Origin: Cladorhizidae sp. MBARI D1340-BT2
Lineage: Eukaryota > Porifera > Demospongiae > Poecilosclerida > Cladorhizidae
Direction of reading: 5' to 3'
Length of the DNA stretch: 64,000 nucleotides
Assembly: GCA_028752905.1 (NCBI GenBank)
Contig: JAQNBH010000015.1
Location: forward strand, 13,344,036-13,408,035
Shown here: positions 1-38,994 of the stretch, one piece after another
How positions within the stretch are numbered: position 1 is the stretch's first letter
Layout: each line of letters begins with the position of its first letter
The notes under the pieces: generated by a model
Told to the model about the DNA's origin: nothing
Seen by the model: only the letters and a program-made list of their open reading frames with translations
Database searches by the model: none
Translations under genes and position numbers: made by a program

Positions 1-636
1 GACTCCACATACCAAGGGCATAATCCTGAAAAGTACACTGTGCACCAGACAATCTTTCTGGAAGGATCCGATGGATAAGATCAGAGCAGGCAGAAGCTGA
101 TGCAAGGAAAGTGGTAGGCACTTCACTTCTCATCCCAAGACCATCCGAATGCACTGGAAGTGATGCCTGTGTCCATGCACAGTCGCTAAGGTCAACGTTT
201 CACTATCTCACTCACTATTCCTCTTTGCAGCCTGTCAAATGAATGTAGTAATGGAGAAGAGAAGGAAGGAGGTGAACGTAATATATATAGAAGTTTGGGA
301 ATGCCTTCTGCTCCGCCAATCGGTGAACCCAAAAGGTGGATGACTCTGGGTTCACTACCAAAAGACATGGAATGTCCACTAGTAAGGAACCCAGAGTGGT
401 ATGATCTCAGCACTTACTGTGGTTCAAAAGGCCTATATCCTGAGCTAGAAGCTCTACTCTCCAAAAGTTATGCACTATGTCCTCCCAATTACCACCTATC
501 ATGATGTCGTCCAGATAGGAGATGCTAAGTTCAAGTAGGCATTAATATTTTCAGCACTAACAGAATCCATGACCTCCTTCCGTTCAATACCACTGTCGTT
601 ATTATTATTATCACTTTACAGTACATAGAAACATGA
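1..636. other. unrecognised intergenic segment
   Basis: No gene or transposon family is recognised here. A 69-codon open frame on the plus strand (295-504) contains a stretch reading YDLSTYCGSKGLYPELEALL, but it has no domain I can name and no clear splice signals. It may be a fragment of an older coding element. A short ATT run (about 598-612) lies directly before the LINE fragment that follows. Confidence 0.3.
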
Positions 637-900
637 GTGGTGAGGAGAAAGAGTACTGATGGTCTACAAGTCAAAATTAAGTATGTTACAGACTACAAAT
701 CTAGACTTCCCTCACTCCAAACTCTACCACTGATGTTCTGGATGGATCTGCAGGACATACTATTTCTGGTGAAATATCTGACTGATGAGAATGACTCAAT
801 CTGCATTTTCAGGTTTGTCTCATTCATTGAGTAACCAACTAGACTTAGCACCACCAAAAGCTTTTGCACTTGGTGACATTTTTTACTTCAATTTTTAGTT
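637..900 (+). pseudogene. non-LTR retrotransposon (LINE) C-terminal fragment
   Basis: Translation from about 655 gives YVTDYKSRLPSLQTLPLMFW followed by MDLQDILFLVKYL. This is the conserved region after the reverse transcriptase thumb of CR1/Jockey-like LINEs, where the fragments TSDYKSRL, LPLMYW and LQD are typical. After the stop near 832, weak similarity to the terminal FNRIxRLWN region continues with frame breaks. Only the extreme 3' coding end is present, so the copy is dead and 5'-truncated. The class is an inference from these motifs alone. Confidence 0.6.
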
Positions 901-960
901 GTCCTATTGTGGAACTCTTGATCTGGAACATTTTCCTCGTTGACTCATAAGTGAGCCCAA

Positions 961-1172
961 GTTTTTTTAAGCATGGATGAGACTGGAGTCCCATTGGAAC
1001 CTTGCCTGCTAGAGTCATTGCCTGAAAAGGGCAGAAAAAGGTTCGGTATCGTATTTCTGGGGGAAAAGCACAAATTACTGTTATAAGGTGTGGAAGTGCT
1101 ACTGGCCAATGCCTTCCTCCTTTCATTATCTTCGCTGCCAAACAGTTGAATATACTTTGGAGCAAGGATGAG
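961..1172 (+). pseudogene. pogo/Tigger-like (DDE_1) transposase fragment
   Basis: The segment begins MDETGVPLEP (about 972) and after a frame change continues KGQKKVRYRISGGKAQITVI, then GSATGQCLPPFIIFAAKQL. These are hallmarks of the DDE_1 endonuclease core of pogo/Tigger/jerky-type cut-and-paste transposases, in which the MDETG aspartate is the first catalytic acid. A TGA stop and at least one frameshift interrupt it. Only about 70 codons survive, and the upstream DNA-binding domain and third catalytic acid are missing. It runs straight into a LINE fragment at about 1173. Confidence 0.7.
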
Positions 1173-2045
1173 ATATGTGACAGAGGAAGAAAGGTGTGGG
1201 AGCTTCTAGTGAGACCTAGTATAGAGCATGCAGCCGAAGTGTAGTGGACAGGAGGAAGTAATGCTTAAAGTTGGAGTCAGCCCAGGGAGAGTGGGCTGGG
1301 GACAAGTAACACAGTAGCAGGAGTGGCAATACAGGGAGATGTGGGGTGGAGGAAGCTAGAGGAGAGGAGAGATGAAGGTTTTGTTTGGTAAGAGATTAGA
1401 CAGAGCAGATTGGTAAAATAGTTGTAAATAAACTAAGAGAGGATGGAGGAATTGGATGGTAGGAAGAATATGAGATCTCGAGAAGAAAATATGAGATAAA
1501 TAACGAGGTTGGATCAGTACGCAAGTGGAAGGGGAAAGTGAAGGTGAGAAATGAGAAGGATTGGGAGGAGGAAGAAAATGGAAAGAGTATGCTGAATTTT
1601 TATAAATCGACAAAGAATGGCGCAGGGGTGGAGAGTTATGTAGGTCCATATGGTCAGGAAGGTGTTCGGTTGCAATTTCGACTGAGGACTGCATCAGCTG
1701 GGTTCTTAGAGGATAAGAAGAGATGTGGGATAGTTAGGGATGAGAGGTGTATCATGTGTGATAGTGGAGCAGGGGAAGATGTGGAACATTTCTTGGTGAT
1801 GTGTATATAGGAAATTTGAGAGGAATCGGCTGGTACTGATGGATGAGGTGTGCAGAATTGTAGGGGCAGAACAGTGGCTGGATGAATTTAGAAGTTAGAA
1901 GAGTGAGTAAGGATGGAAAGGTGGCATTGCTTTTGGGGAAAGATGTGGAGGGAGTAAGTGATGCAGTGATGGAGGAGGTGGCCGAGTGTGTTATGTATTG
2001 GGTAGGGAAGTGGTGGCAGAGGAGAAAGGAACTGTTGTTTATGGT
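1173..2045 (+). pseudogene. LINE 3' coding region with cysteine motif
   Basis: Several frames together give a coherent LINE C-terminal region: VWELLVRPSIEHAAEVWW (about 1197), then RLDRADW-like and GIGW-like blocks, then GVESYVGPYGQEGVRLQFRL (about 1625) and DERCIMCDSGAGEDVEHFL (about 1740). The last is a C-x2-C...H pattern found after the reverse transcriptase domain of some non-LTR elements. The end reads WVGKWWQRRKEL (about 2000-2034). Frameshifts near 1350, 1530 and 1800-1880 show it is inactive. The reverse transcriptase core is absent. Confidence 0.6.
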
Positions 2046-2054
2046 GAGCGGACT

Positions 2055-2262
2055 TTGGTCCCCTCCCCTCCCACCCCCCCCCACCCCCGCCCCCCGCCCC
2101 CCCCCCTCCTTGAGCAGCGGGACACTCGTAACTTTATATTGTGGATTAAAAAAAAAATTAATTAAGTACTGTTGATTTTAATATACTGTTACATAGCCCA
2201 ACACTGTGTTGAAACATGTGATGGCCTTAACAGGCTCAGCAATATCAAGATTAATAATAATA

Positions 2263-2299
<37 letters not shown>

Positions 2300-2347
2300 C
2301 GATGACGACAACAACAACAACAATAATAATAACAATAACAATAATAA
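2055..2347. repeat. C-rich tract, LINE-type tail and trinucleotide microsatellite
   Basis: A cytosine-rich tract (2055-2108) is followed by AT-rich sequence and then a GAT/GAC/AAC/AAT trinucleotide run (about 2252-2347). Non-LTR elements commonly end in short tandem repeats, so the run may be the tail of the preceding LINE. Open frames of poly-Asp/Asn or poly-Ser/Leu across it are repeat artefacts. Confidence 0.6.
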
Positions 2348-2489
2348 CTGGGCAGCACAGGCATCTGACACTTTCCCATTAAAATATATATATATATACA
2401 TCAATAAGAAACGCATTAGAAATTGTTGTGTCAATAAGTAAATTATAAAATAAATTAAAATAACAACAACAACAACAATAATAATAATT

Positions 2490-3594
2490 TAAAATATATT
2501 TCGTTGCTCTGCATTGGAAGTATTGATTAGCCTTGGTCTCCATATTTGAGAGCAGTACGTAGCTCATGTGCGATCGGACTAATGTTGTCTTTTTAGCTTT
2601 GGAGATATATAGGGCAGAAGAAAAAGGTACAGTGAGCGATAGGCCCTGGAGCACATTTGATCATAATGGCTTGACCATGAGAAGTGGCCTGAAAAATAGA
2701 TATCAAGGTCACAGTGTTTTCTTGAAGGTTCGATGGGTGTCACATCTAGTGAGTCATGTTGAGTGGAGAAGCCATATCAAACAATTGTGCATTTATCAGG
2801 ATAAAGAGACATCACCCATTTCTCAGACCATGAAAAGAGGAAATTGATGTCGGTTTGGAGCTGTCCCTGTTGTCTTCATCACAAATTTGCTTGACAAATT
2901 TGGTGTCATCAGCAAAAAGTTAAGCTGTTGAGTTGCTGATGGACATTGGAATATTATTTACATATAAAAAAAAGTAATGGACTCAATAGACTTCCTTGAG
3001 GCCCCCGGAATAGACTGGCAATAGGGAGGATGTAGCATCACTTATTGGAGACAAGATGTAGTTGGTTTGATAAGTACTCCTTAAACTAGAGGTTCAGTTA
3101 TCCCAATCAACCATAGCTTCAAAAGTAGCTCATTGTGTGGCACTGTGTCAAAGGTCTTCTTGAAGTCGAAATATACAACATAAGTCTTGCAATCAACAGA
3201 GTGTGATATATATATTTGATAAAAAGGTCAGAAGTTGGCTCAGGCGCAGGAGGGGCTCATGAGGCCAAATTGTTGCCTGCTAATGAGAGGGATAGATAAT
3301 CAATGATCTTTTTATGAATGATAACCTCGAGAACTTTTGAAAGAACACAAACAAGTAAACCGGAATGATTTTATGAGTTTTCCAGTCTTCTGGGAAAGTG
3401 CACATTCCTAAGCAAGTCTGGAGGAGATTAATGATAGACTCAAGAAAAGATGAATAGTGTTTGAGGAGTGCTGGAGGAATGTTATTATAGCCATGATCTT
3501 TACTTGAATCTAGCATCTTATGTTTTACTTTCATCAAAGGAACATCACTAGCAAGTCCCTTCCGGTAACCCATCTCAGCTGCGACCTTCAGCAC
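2490..3594 (-). pseudogene. LINE reverse transcriptase, decayed
   Basis: Reading the minus strand from 3594 downward, reverse-transcriptase landmarks appear in order but in changing frames: NIPPALLKHYSSFL and FPEDWKTHKIIPV (about 3470-3370), the first catalytic box FDFKKTFDTVPHNELL (about 3175-3125), GPQGS (about 3005-2990), the catalytic box FADDTKFVKQI (starting 2916), LQTDINFLFM (about 2860) and SKAKKTTLVRSHMSYVLLSN (about 2610-2545), ending ATKYILNYY. This order is diagnostic of the RT domain of CR1/Jockey-like LINEs. Both catalytic acid boxes are still legible, but many frameshifts make it non-functional. The endonuclease domain is absent. Confidence 0.75.
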
Positions 3595-4037
3595 CTACTG
3601 GACCTGCTCAAGTACCCTTGTGATGAAACTTTTCACACAGCAGCATCCCACACACTTCAAGCTATAATTAAGTAATGTTGATAATATAGTGTTAGTTACT
3701 CTCACACTGCTGTAGTATATGTGGTTGGCCTTAACATTGACGATCATTTACCGATTCACTGCACTATTGTGGAATGGAGCAAGTTGTGTGTGTGTATATG
3801 GGAGGGGGGTGGAGGACTGAGATTGATACATAGGTACAAGATCCTTGAAGACCAAAATTCATGGTGGTTTTGATTTTTGGAGGTGTGGACACCATTTACT
3901 AATTAGCCACATCAAAACAGAAGTGGTCGGGCATCCCGATATATAGGTTAATATTTTTCAGCAAGGGTTCCAACTAAAGTGTTATTTTGGCTAAATGCAC
4001 CAAAAACCACTGTTCAGGGTAATAAGAAGCTTCCATA

Positions 4038-4295
4038 GTAATTTTAGGCGAGATATATATATATATAAGCTTTTTTCATATCACTCCCCCAATATATACA
4101 CTTGAGGGAAAATTAAAAAAATATATTAAAAAAAAATTCAATTTTTGTATATTTACTTCTTGATGATGATGACGACGATGATGATGATGATGATAATAAT
4201 AATAATAATATCGCATTACTTAATTAGGTGTGAATGGACTCTGATATTGCCTGTTTGTCATATTATGTGTAAAATAAAATTAATAAATTAATAAA

Positions 4296-4336
<41 letters not shown>

Positions 4337-5360
4337 AATAAATTGGTAGGTGTAGTTAATGTGCTGGATTCTTTTCTCAGTGAATAAACAATGAGTAACA
4401 ACAATCATCATCATTGTTGTTGTCGTCATCACATCATCATCATCATTATTATTATATACAACAGTATACTGCTTTGAAACAGTAAAGTGTCGTGGTTTAA
4501 CTCCTATTTTTAAATGGCAGACAAAAGCTTATATCTTGGCTAAAGCTCACTTCGGCTGCTTCTTAGTATATATCGCAGTCGGTCAAGCTGTGACACCAGA
4601 CTACACGGAAGACATTCCAGTCTATGGAAGTCACAGAGATCTCGGGCTTGTGCTCTTCAACGACTCGTCATGTTTGAAACGTCACAACATGTCTGCAAGC
4701 TGAGCCTCTTCAGTCATCATATTCCTGTGTCCACCAAGATGAAACTGTAGGTCTCTCTGATCTGATTGCAATTCACACATGGGTCCCAACTCTGGAAGCT
4801 CGAAGATTAAGGATATGGAGAAGGGCCACAAAGTATGTTCTAAAGGACTACCCCTAGACTACAAATCCTCTTGCTTCTATTGAACTTGCTTCCACTGATG
4901 TTGTTCATTCGCATCCTACAGATGCTTCTCAACTCAGTATATACCAAGACAACAATGTAGACACAAGATCTATGAATATCAGTCTTGTCATTTCCACTTA
5001 AAACCATTTGCCGTGACCCGTTACATTATTTGCATCTTCTGAAAAATAAAATCTCTGGTCACACTTCATTTAAAATTTCGACACAACAAATTTCTGCACA
5101 TTTCACTTATAAATGTATACAATTCACTGCATGACTGTTCCCGAACAAAAATGTTTTTGTCCGAGATCCCAGGACAGTCCACTAGCAGTTTCCTCGTTTC
5201 CTAATGTCTCTTCCATTACCACCAATCTCTTGCCAATTAACATTCCCTTCTTGTGCATCTCCTTCCAAGTCTTCCTGCACTATATACCACTATATACCAC
5301 TCATGCAACTATATGCTGTGCCTGGGAATAGAACTTCCTAGACTGCATCTTCCTGCCCAC
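4038..5360. mobile_element. segment present only in copy A, with LINE debris
   Basis: Copy B lacks this stretch: its flanks at 4037 and 5361 are adjacent at about 44001-44008. It holds AT and trinucleotide microsatellites (4140-4215, 4290-4345, 4400-4455), one of them after a LINE-like 3' tail (about 4225-4290). Near 4810-4860 a plus-strand translation reads LRIWRRATKYVLKDYP, a motif of LINE C-terminal regions. No intact element or target-site duplication was identified. It could be an insertion in A or a deletion from B. Confidence 0.5.
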
Positions 5361-5398
5361 CATGGTTGTGACTTATATACTCAAGTACATATAAATAT

Positions 5399-5510
5399 AA
5401 TTATATACTCTCAACAAAGTCTCAATTGACATATATAACAAAATTACAATGACCTTCTCACTAATCGACTTGATTATTTTGAAGGTCATTGTAAGTATAA
5501 TATTATATGT
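5399..5510 (-). repeat. possible internally deleted fold-back element
   Basis: The plus strand contains ctctcaacaaagtctcaatt then attacaatgacctt and, after 22 bases, the complement gaaggtcattgtaa. The same order of words flanks the hammerhead-like cores at 14.04 and 25.08 kb, but no core is present here. The match is short, so the assignment is tentative. Copy B has the equivalent at about 44045-44155. Confidence 0.35.
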
Positions 5511-6199
5511 TTACTTCAACTCAAGTCTTATATAATATACAGACATGCATGCACTCGAATGTTCTTCAAGTAACCATAGCACTTGTATTGTCATCTGTAT
5601 AGGCATTCTAGTTGCTAGATATATTATGCATACTAAGTTGAAATCCCAAAGTGAATGTTATTCTGCCTGCTGAACAATCCTAACAGCCATGTGGTCCAAA
5701 ACACATGCAATTCACCACTTAGCATTCATTCCTATTAACCTCACAGGGCTCTCGATGGACGGGTTTCTTGAGCTGTTAACATATTCATGTGACAAAGCAT
5801 AACGGCATCTCTAGTGCATTAGGTTTCAGCTTCTCTGTTTTCAATGTCAACACTTCAACTGAAATGTTGGCACTCAAAAAGCAGATTGAAAGAGAAACCT
5901 TCAAGTATTTGATGTCAGCTAAAAATAAGGCATATCTAGTGGTCGGTTTAGATGCATTGGTGCACACAAAATCAGGGGGTGAATAAAATGAAATCGATCC
6001 AAAAGGAGGGGAGGGGGGGATGAATAGTTTCCCTGACAATGACAACAATGTGCACCACACATGAAGGAACATTGTCCTGCCATGTGCACTGCACATCGAA
6101 GGGTATATAAAACTCGAGTGTTCTCTTTGTCTCTGTGTGAGCAAGTCAAGTTGGTTTGACTCAATCCTCGGTTTATCCAGTGGACCTGTGCTATGCTCA

Positions 6200-6385
6200 C
6201 TTCCTTCCATTTATCGGTGGCCAATAAAAATAGTATACAACGACTTTCAATCATCCTCGCTCAAGCTTTTGTCTAGATGCTCTACCCTTCACCAGGTAGA
6301 GCATCTAGCCAAAAACATCAAGGGAGTAAATTCATGTGAGGAAGTCATTGAATCTACAACATGTCAACCGAAAGTTAGTTGAGAA
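6200..6385 (-). repeat. fold-back element with degenerate hammerhead-like core
   Basis: Perfect 14-bp arms (6273-6286 and 6295-6308) surround an 8-base loop. On the minus strand the core reads CTGGTGA, a G-rich strand, GAGCA and TCTAGAC, followed by AAAA where a hammerhead would have GAAA. The outer words (TTCTCAAC, GTTGACA, CAATGACTTCCT) match the element at 14.04 kb. The core has mutations at conserved ribozyme positions, so activity is unlikely. Copy B equivalent: arms 44908-44921 and 44930-44943. Confidence 0.5.
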
Positions 6386-6785
6386 TAAAAAATATATATA
6401 TTCATACACTGTAAATACACGTTAACACAATGAACATGTGCTAATGAGAAATCATAATTTTTTATATTTTAAGATGTGGAAGGAATTAAAACATGACAGA
6501 AAAAAATCAGTACTATATATATATATAATATATATAATTATACATAATCAAGTGCCAGAAAAGACAAAAAAAAACCATACACAAGCAAACAAGCCTGTAA
6601 AAGACATCGTCCGTTCATATTGTATTACGGGTACCAACAAGGACAAAAGCAACACAAAAAATGCATAATATAGCATAATATAATAATAATAATATTGAAA
6701 AAAAGTAGCAGATTTTTCTTAGTGAAAAGCTAGAATTCAAGTAAGAGTTACATATTGTTAAAATGAGATCTGAACGAGTTAACGT

Positions 6786-34766
<27,981 letters not shown>

Positions 34767-35150
34767 CTGTAAGAACACAGGATAAAAAGTTGATAGTCAC
34801 TGTAAGCCTGTATGCTACAAGACTGAAGCATCATGCACAGCAGTATAGTACATACTCTGATCCAATTAAAACAACAACAACACATCAACCACACTAAACC
34901 AAAACATGTTTAGTAAACACAACACAGCCCAGAGAGTATATATCGTTAGACAGCACGTGCACTATCAATTGCTATATTTATGCATGCAGTACGGGACATG
35001 CATGTAATACAGTAGATCACCGGATCTTGATCAAGTGACGATAGCTACTGCTCGTGTGACTATTCGTCGCCTACTAAGAGTTTGCACTTCCTTCGAGGTC
35101 AGCCTTGCACTTTGCGTGGGGATCACCAAAATACTTTCCTCGTCTTCTTT
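34767..35150. other. unrecognised intronic sequence
   Basis: No repeat or coding signal recognised upstream of the C1A exon. Confidence 0.5.
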
Positions 35151-37335
35151 TTGCCACACTATATAGCTTCTTGCCCGCCCCCTGCCACACTAAATAGCTT
35201 CTTGCCTCCCTCCCCTTGCCACACTATATAGCTTCTTGCCCCCCCCCCTCCGCCTGCCACACTATATAGCTTCTTGCCCCCTCCACCTGCCACACTATAT
35301 AGCTTCTTGCCCCCCTCCCCTGCCACACTATATAGCTTCTTGCCCCCTCACCTGCCACACTAAATGGACACATTAGCTATCTTTTCAATATTATGGAACT
35401 GTTTCTACAGTTTAAACGCCAGAAAATGTTTTTCATGACAAATCTGCCCTTTTTACCGAAAGAAGCTATATTTTGCTCCAATTTGGACGTTTTGAGAAAA
35501 AACCTTCTGAAATCGCTCCTTCTAGTCAAAATTCCCATTTGCTATCTTTTCAAAATTAGGAACTGTTTTTGACAGAAAATGTATTTTGATGCGTAAGAAG
35601 CTCTATTTTGCACCAATAGGGACATTTTGGAGCGTTTTGAGGAAAAACTATGTGAAATCGCCCCCTCCACCTGCCACACTATATAGCTTCTTGCCCCCTC
35701 CACCTGCCACACTATATAGGTTCTTGCCCCCTCCACCTGCCACACTATATAGCTTCTTGCCCCCTCCACCTGCCACACTATATAGCTTCTTGCCCCCTCC
35801 ACCTGCCACACTATATAGCTTCTTGCCCCCCTCCCATGCCACACTATATATAGCTTCTTGCCCCCCTCCCCTGCCACACTATATAGCTTCTTGCCCCCTC
35901 CCCTGCCACACTAAATGGACACATTAGCTATCTTTTCAATATTATGGAACTGTTTCTACTGTTTAAATGACAGAAAATATTTTTCATGACAAATCTGCCA
36001 AAAGAAGCTATATTTTGCTCCAATAGGGACGTTTTGAAGCGTTTTGAGGAAAAACTTTGAGAAATCGCGCGCTTTTGTCCAAATGGGCACATTAGCTTCC
36101 TTTTCAACATTATGGAACAGTTTCTACTTTTTAAACGCCAGTAAAAGTCTTTTGGTGAGAAATCTCCTCTTTTTAACCGAAAGAAGCTGTATTTTGCTCC
36201 AATAGGGACATTTTGAGGAAAAATTCTGTGAAATCGTTCCGAATGGGCACATTAGCTTCCTTATTAACATTATGGAACAGTTTCTACTTTTTAAACGCCA
36301 GTAAAAGTCTTTTGGTGAGAAATCTCCCCTTTTTAACCGAAAGAAGCTCTATTTTGCTCCTATTTGGACGTTTTGTAGAGTTTTGAGAAAAAACCTTCTG
36401 AAATCGCTCATTCTAGTCAAAATTCCCATTTGCTATCTTTTCAAAATTATGGAACTGTTTTTGACAGAAAATGTATTTTGATGCGAAAGAAGCTCTTTTG
36501 CACCAATAGGGACATTTTGGAGCATTTTGAGGAAAAACGATGTGAAATCGCCCCTCCGCCTGCCACACTATATAGCCCTCCCCTGCCACACTATATAGCT
36601 TCTTGCCCGCCCCCTGCAACACTAAATAGCTTCTTGCCCCCTTCCACCTGCCACACTATATAGCTTCTTGCCCCCCCCCCTCCGCCTGCCACACTATATA
36701 GCCCTCCCCTGCCACACTATATAGCTTCTTGCCCCGCCTCCCCTTGCCACACTATATAGCTTCTTGCCCCCCCCCTCCGCCTGCCACACTATATAGCCCT
36801 CCCCTGCCACACTATATAGCTTCTTGCCCTGCCTCCCCTTGCCACACTATATAGCTTCTTGCCCCCCCCTCCGCCTGCCACACTATATAGCCCTCCCCTG
36901 CCACACTATATAGCTTCTTGCCCCGCCTCCCCTTGCCACACTATATAGCTTCTTGCCCCCCCCCTCCGCCTGCCACACTATATAGCCCTCCCCTGCCACA
37001 CTATATAGCTTCTTGCCCTGCCTCCCCTTGCCACACTATATAGCTTCTTGCCCCCCCCTCCGCCTGCCACACTATATAGCCCTCCCCTGCCTCACTATAT
37101 AGCTTCTTGCCCCCCCCCTCCCCTGCAACACTAAATAGCTTCTTGCCCCCCCCTCCGCCTGCCACACTATATAGCCCTCCCCTGCCTCACTATATAGCTT
37201 CTTGCCCCCCCCCCCTCCCCTGCAACACTAAATAGCTTCTTGCCCCCCCTCCCCTGCAACACTAAATAGCTTCTTGCCCCCTCCCCTGCCACACTATATA
37301 GCTTCTTGCCCCCTCCCCTTCTTGCCCCCTAAATC
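35150..37335 (+). repeat. interleaved 33-bp minisatellite and about 165-bp repeat
   Basis: Blocks of tgccacactatatagcttct plus tgccccctccacc (35150-35365, 35662-35917, 36555-37335) alternate with about six copies of a longer unit. The longer unit contains attatggaactgtttctact, aaagaagctatattttgctc and gttttgaggaaaaac, starting near 35371, 35523, 35916, 36082, 36243 and 36417. In 36555-37110 the short unit forms a higher-order repeat with a gccctccc-truncated form. Confidence 0.9.
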
Positions 37336-37409
37336 TGACCCATAGCACCGCCTTAATACAATACAAATTCTACCCTTACGATGACCAAGTTTACACCAGG
37401 GTTTCATTT

Positions 37410-37447
37410 TTCCAAGTGGTTCGTGATGACCCACGAACCACTTGGAA
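37410..37447. repeat. perfect 16-bp inverted repeat
   Basis: ttccaagtggttcgtg (37410-37425) and its exact complement (37432-37447) are separated by 6 bases. Weaker symmetry (gggtttcat at about 37400 and atgaaaccc at about 37541) suggests it lies within a larger decayed fold-back. Confidence 0.8.
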
Positions 37448-37691
37448 ATTGTATTATTAAAATTCTTATTGATGTTGATAAGTGCTTGACATTATGCCCA
37501 ACCCTTAATATCCCAATTGCCCCTTTGGACAATTTTCTAAATGAAACCCTATGCACCATATTGCACTTAATAAGCTGACTGCACCAGTACCGACAGGTGG
37601 CCTGAACATCTATACTTTGAAAGGTCAAGAGCAAAAACAAATATTTTGTTGGGAGGGGTCAACGGGGGAACATACTAGTTGGGTTAATTAC

Positions 37692-37821
37692 CTGGATTAA
37701 CAACAGGAGCCACTGCAGGGTTAAGAGGCCTCTTGTTAAGGATAGCCCAGAACTGACTGTTGAGCAGGTGGACGAAGGCAACTAAATGTTCTCTGTCAGA
37801 GACATTTGAGTCCGGCCCTAC
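37692..37821 (-). CDS. candidate exon of unrecognised gene
   Basis: Bounded by ttctgcag and gtaatt, this 130-base open exon reads VGPDSNVSDREHLVAFVHLL, then NSQFWAILNKRPLNPAVAPV and VNP plus one base. It looks like helical protein sequence and uses ordinary codons, but no family is recognised. Its 3' phase matches the C1A exon at 34666-34766, and its 5' phase matches a possible gttgct donor at 38584. Whether it belongs to the PKC transcription unit or a neighbouring gene is unresolved. Confidence 0.45.
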
Positions 37822-38500
37822 CTGCAGAAATCATTTCGAAGACAGGCATCACGTGCAATGATAATACACCCACACAATTTACAGAGTGCTGGCAGGAAAA
37901 TACTTAGCTAGTCCGAACTATACTCATGAAGTGTGGTATGGCCAGTGATGACCCACAAACTAGCTAGCTCCACTAATGAAGGTGGCAGGTCCAGGCCTGT
38001 GGTTCACACAGCGACCCTGCAAACGAGTGCTACATTGCAACATGTCATTACCCTAGCAGCTGCAACAAGCAGGTTAAAGCAATCAACACTCTCTGTCTGT
38101 GTAACATAATTTTAAGACAGTTCTTAGAATGCTATCATTTTCAAAATGCAGCAGAATATAACACCTCAACCAGCAGTGTGCATGTGCAATGGCTAGTATG
38201 TTGCTTGTCTGGGTAATCCTGAAGGACTCTTGGCAATACTAGTCGGTCAGCGACCTAAGAAAAGCATGGCAAGTATCATTTTGGCCCTATTTGACTCAAA
38301 CTATCATTGGATAAGCTAAACTATCACTGGATAAGCGAGTCCGAGCTTCGAAAGGGCCAGCAACAAGTTCTGGAGAACCAGATAACATCATTTGATCAAA
38401 AGGTCAAAGCATTTGTGAAATGGCATCGAAAATTATACTAAATGTGTTAAATGTGTGAGTGGTGTAAATGGGTTTAAAGACATAATTATTGTGCAACTTA

Positions 38501-38752
38501 TTAATTAAACATTCCTCCAACCTCTGGTTCAGGGTTTGCAGATGATTGTCCATCATCACACTCGAGCAGGACCTGACGAGCAACCTTGTCTTCCACAAAA
38601 CCAGAGACGAGGAGGAGGTTGTGGGGACGAGCCTTGCAGATGGTGATAAGGATGAGCAGGAGGAGATACTGGAAGAATTCTGGCTCCAAAGTCGTCCTTT
38701 TCCCTCTCTGATCCACCAGACATTGCAACACATGGGAGAGTTGAAGGGAGTC
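38501..38752 (-). CDS. candidate exon, helical protein of unknown family
   Basis: After a ctcgcag acceptor the frame reads DSLQLSHVLQCLVDQRGKRT, then LEPEFFQYLLLLILITICKA and RPHNLLLVSGFVEDKVARQV before a stop at 38501-38503. Either it is a terminal exon or it splices at GAAGACAAG|gttgct (38584) to the exon at 37692-37821 in phase. The hydrophobic periodicity suggests alpha-helices. No known family is recognised. Confidence 0.4.
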   Translation of the reverse strand, partial: DSLQLSHVLQCLVDQRGKRTTLEPEFFQYLLLLILITICKARPHNLLLVSGFVEDKVARQVLLECDDGQSSANPEPEVGGMFN

Positions 38753-38759
38753 CTGCGAG

Positions 38760-38860
38760 CAGGAGGGGAGAGCGGGAGGAGGGGAGAGTGGGAGGAGGGG
38801 AGAGTGGGAGGAGGGGAGAGCGGGAGGAGGGGAGAGCGGGAGGAGGGGAGAGCGGGGAAG
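38760..38860 (+). repeat. GGGAGGAGGGGAGAG repeat
   Basis: About seven units of gagcgggaggagggga, directly 5' of the candidate exon on the minus strand. Confidence 0.9.
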
Positions 38861-38994
38861 AGGAGTGGAAAATGAGAACAAGTTGGTGGAGGAGGATAAG
38901 AGAGATGGGGGAGAAAAGTACGAGAGGAGAGAGGGAAGAAAAGGGGTGAGAAGAGGAGAGGTTAGTAAGAGGCAGAGCAGTGACATTGAGAAGA

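Noticed and set aside
5785..6254. 141- and 111-codon minus-strand frames
   Set aside because: No domain or splice evidence. They overlap a plus-strand frame, and the fold-back element adjoins them. Conservation in copy B merely reflects the duplication.
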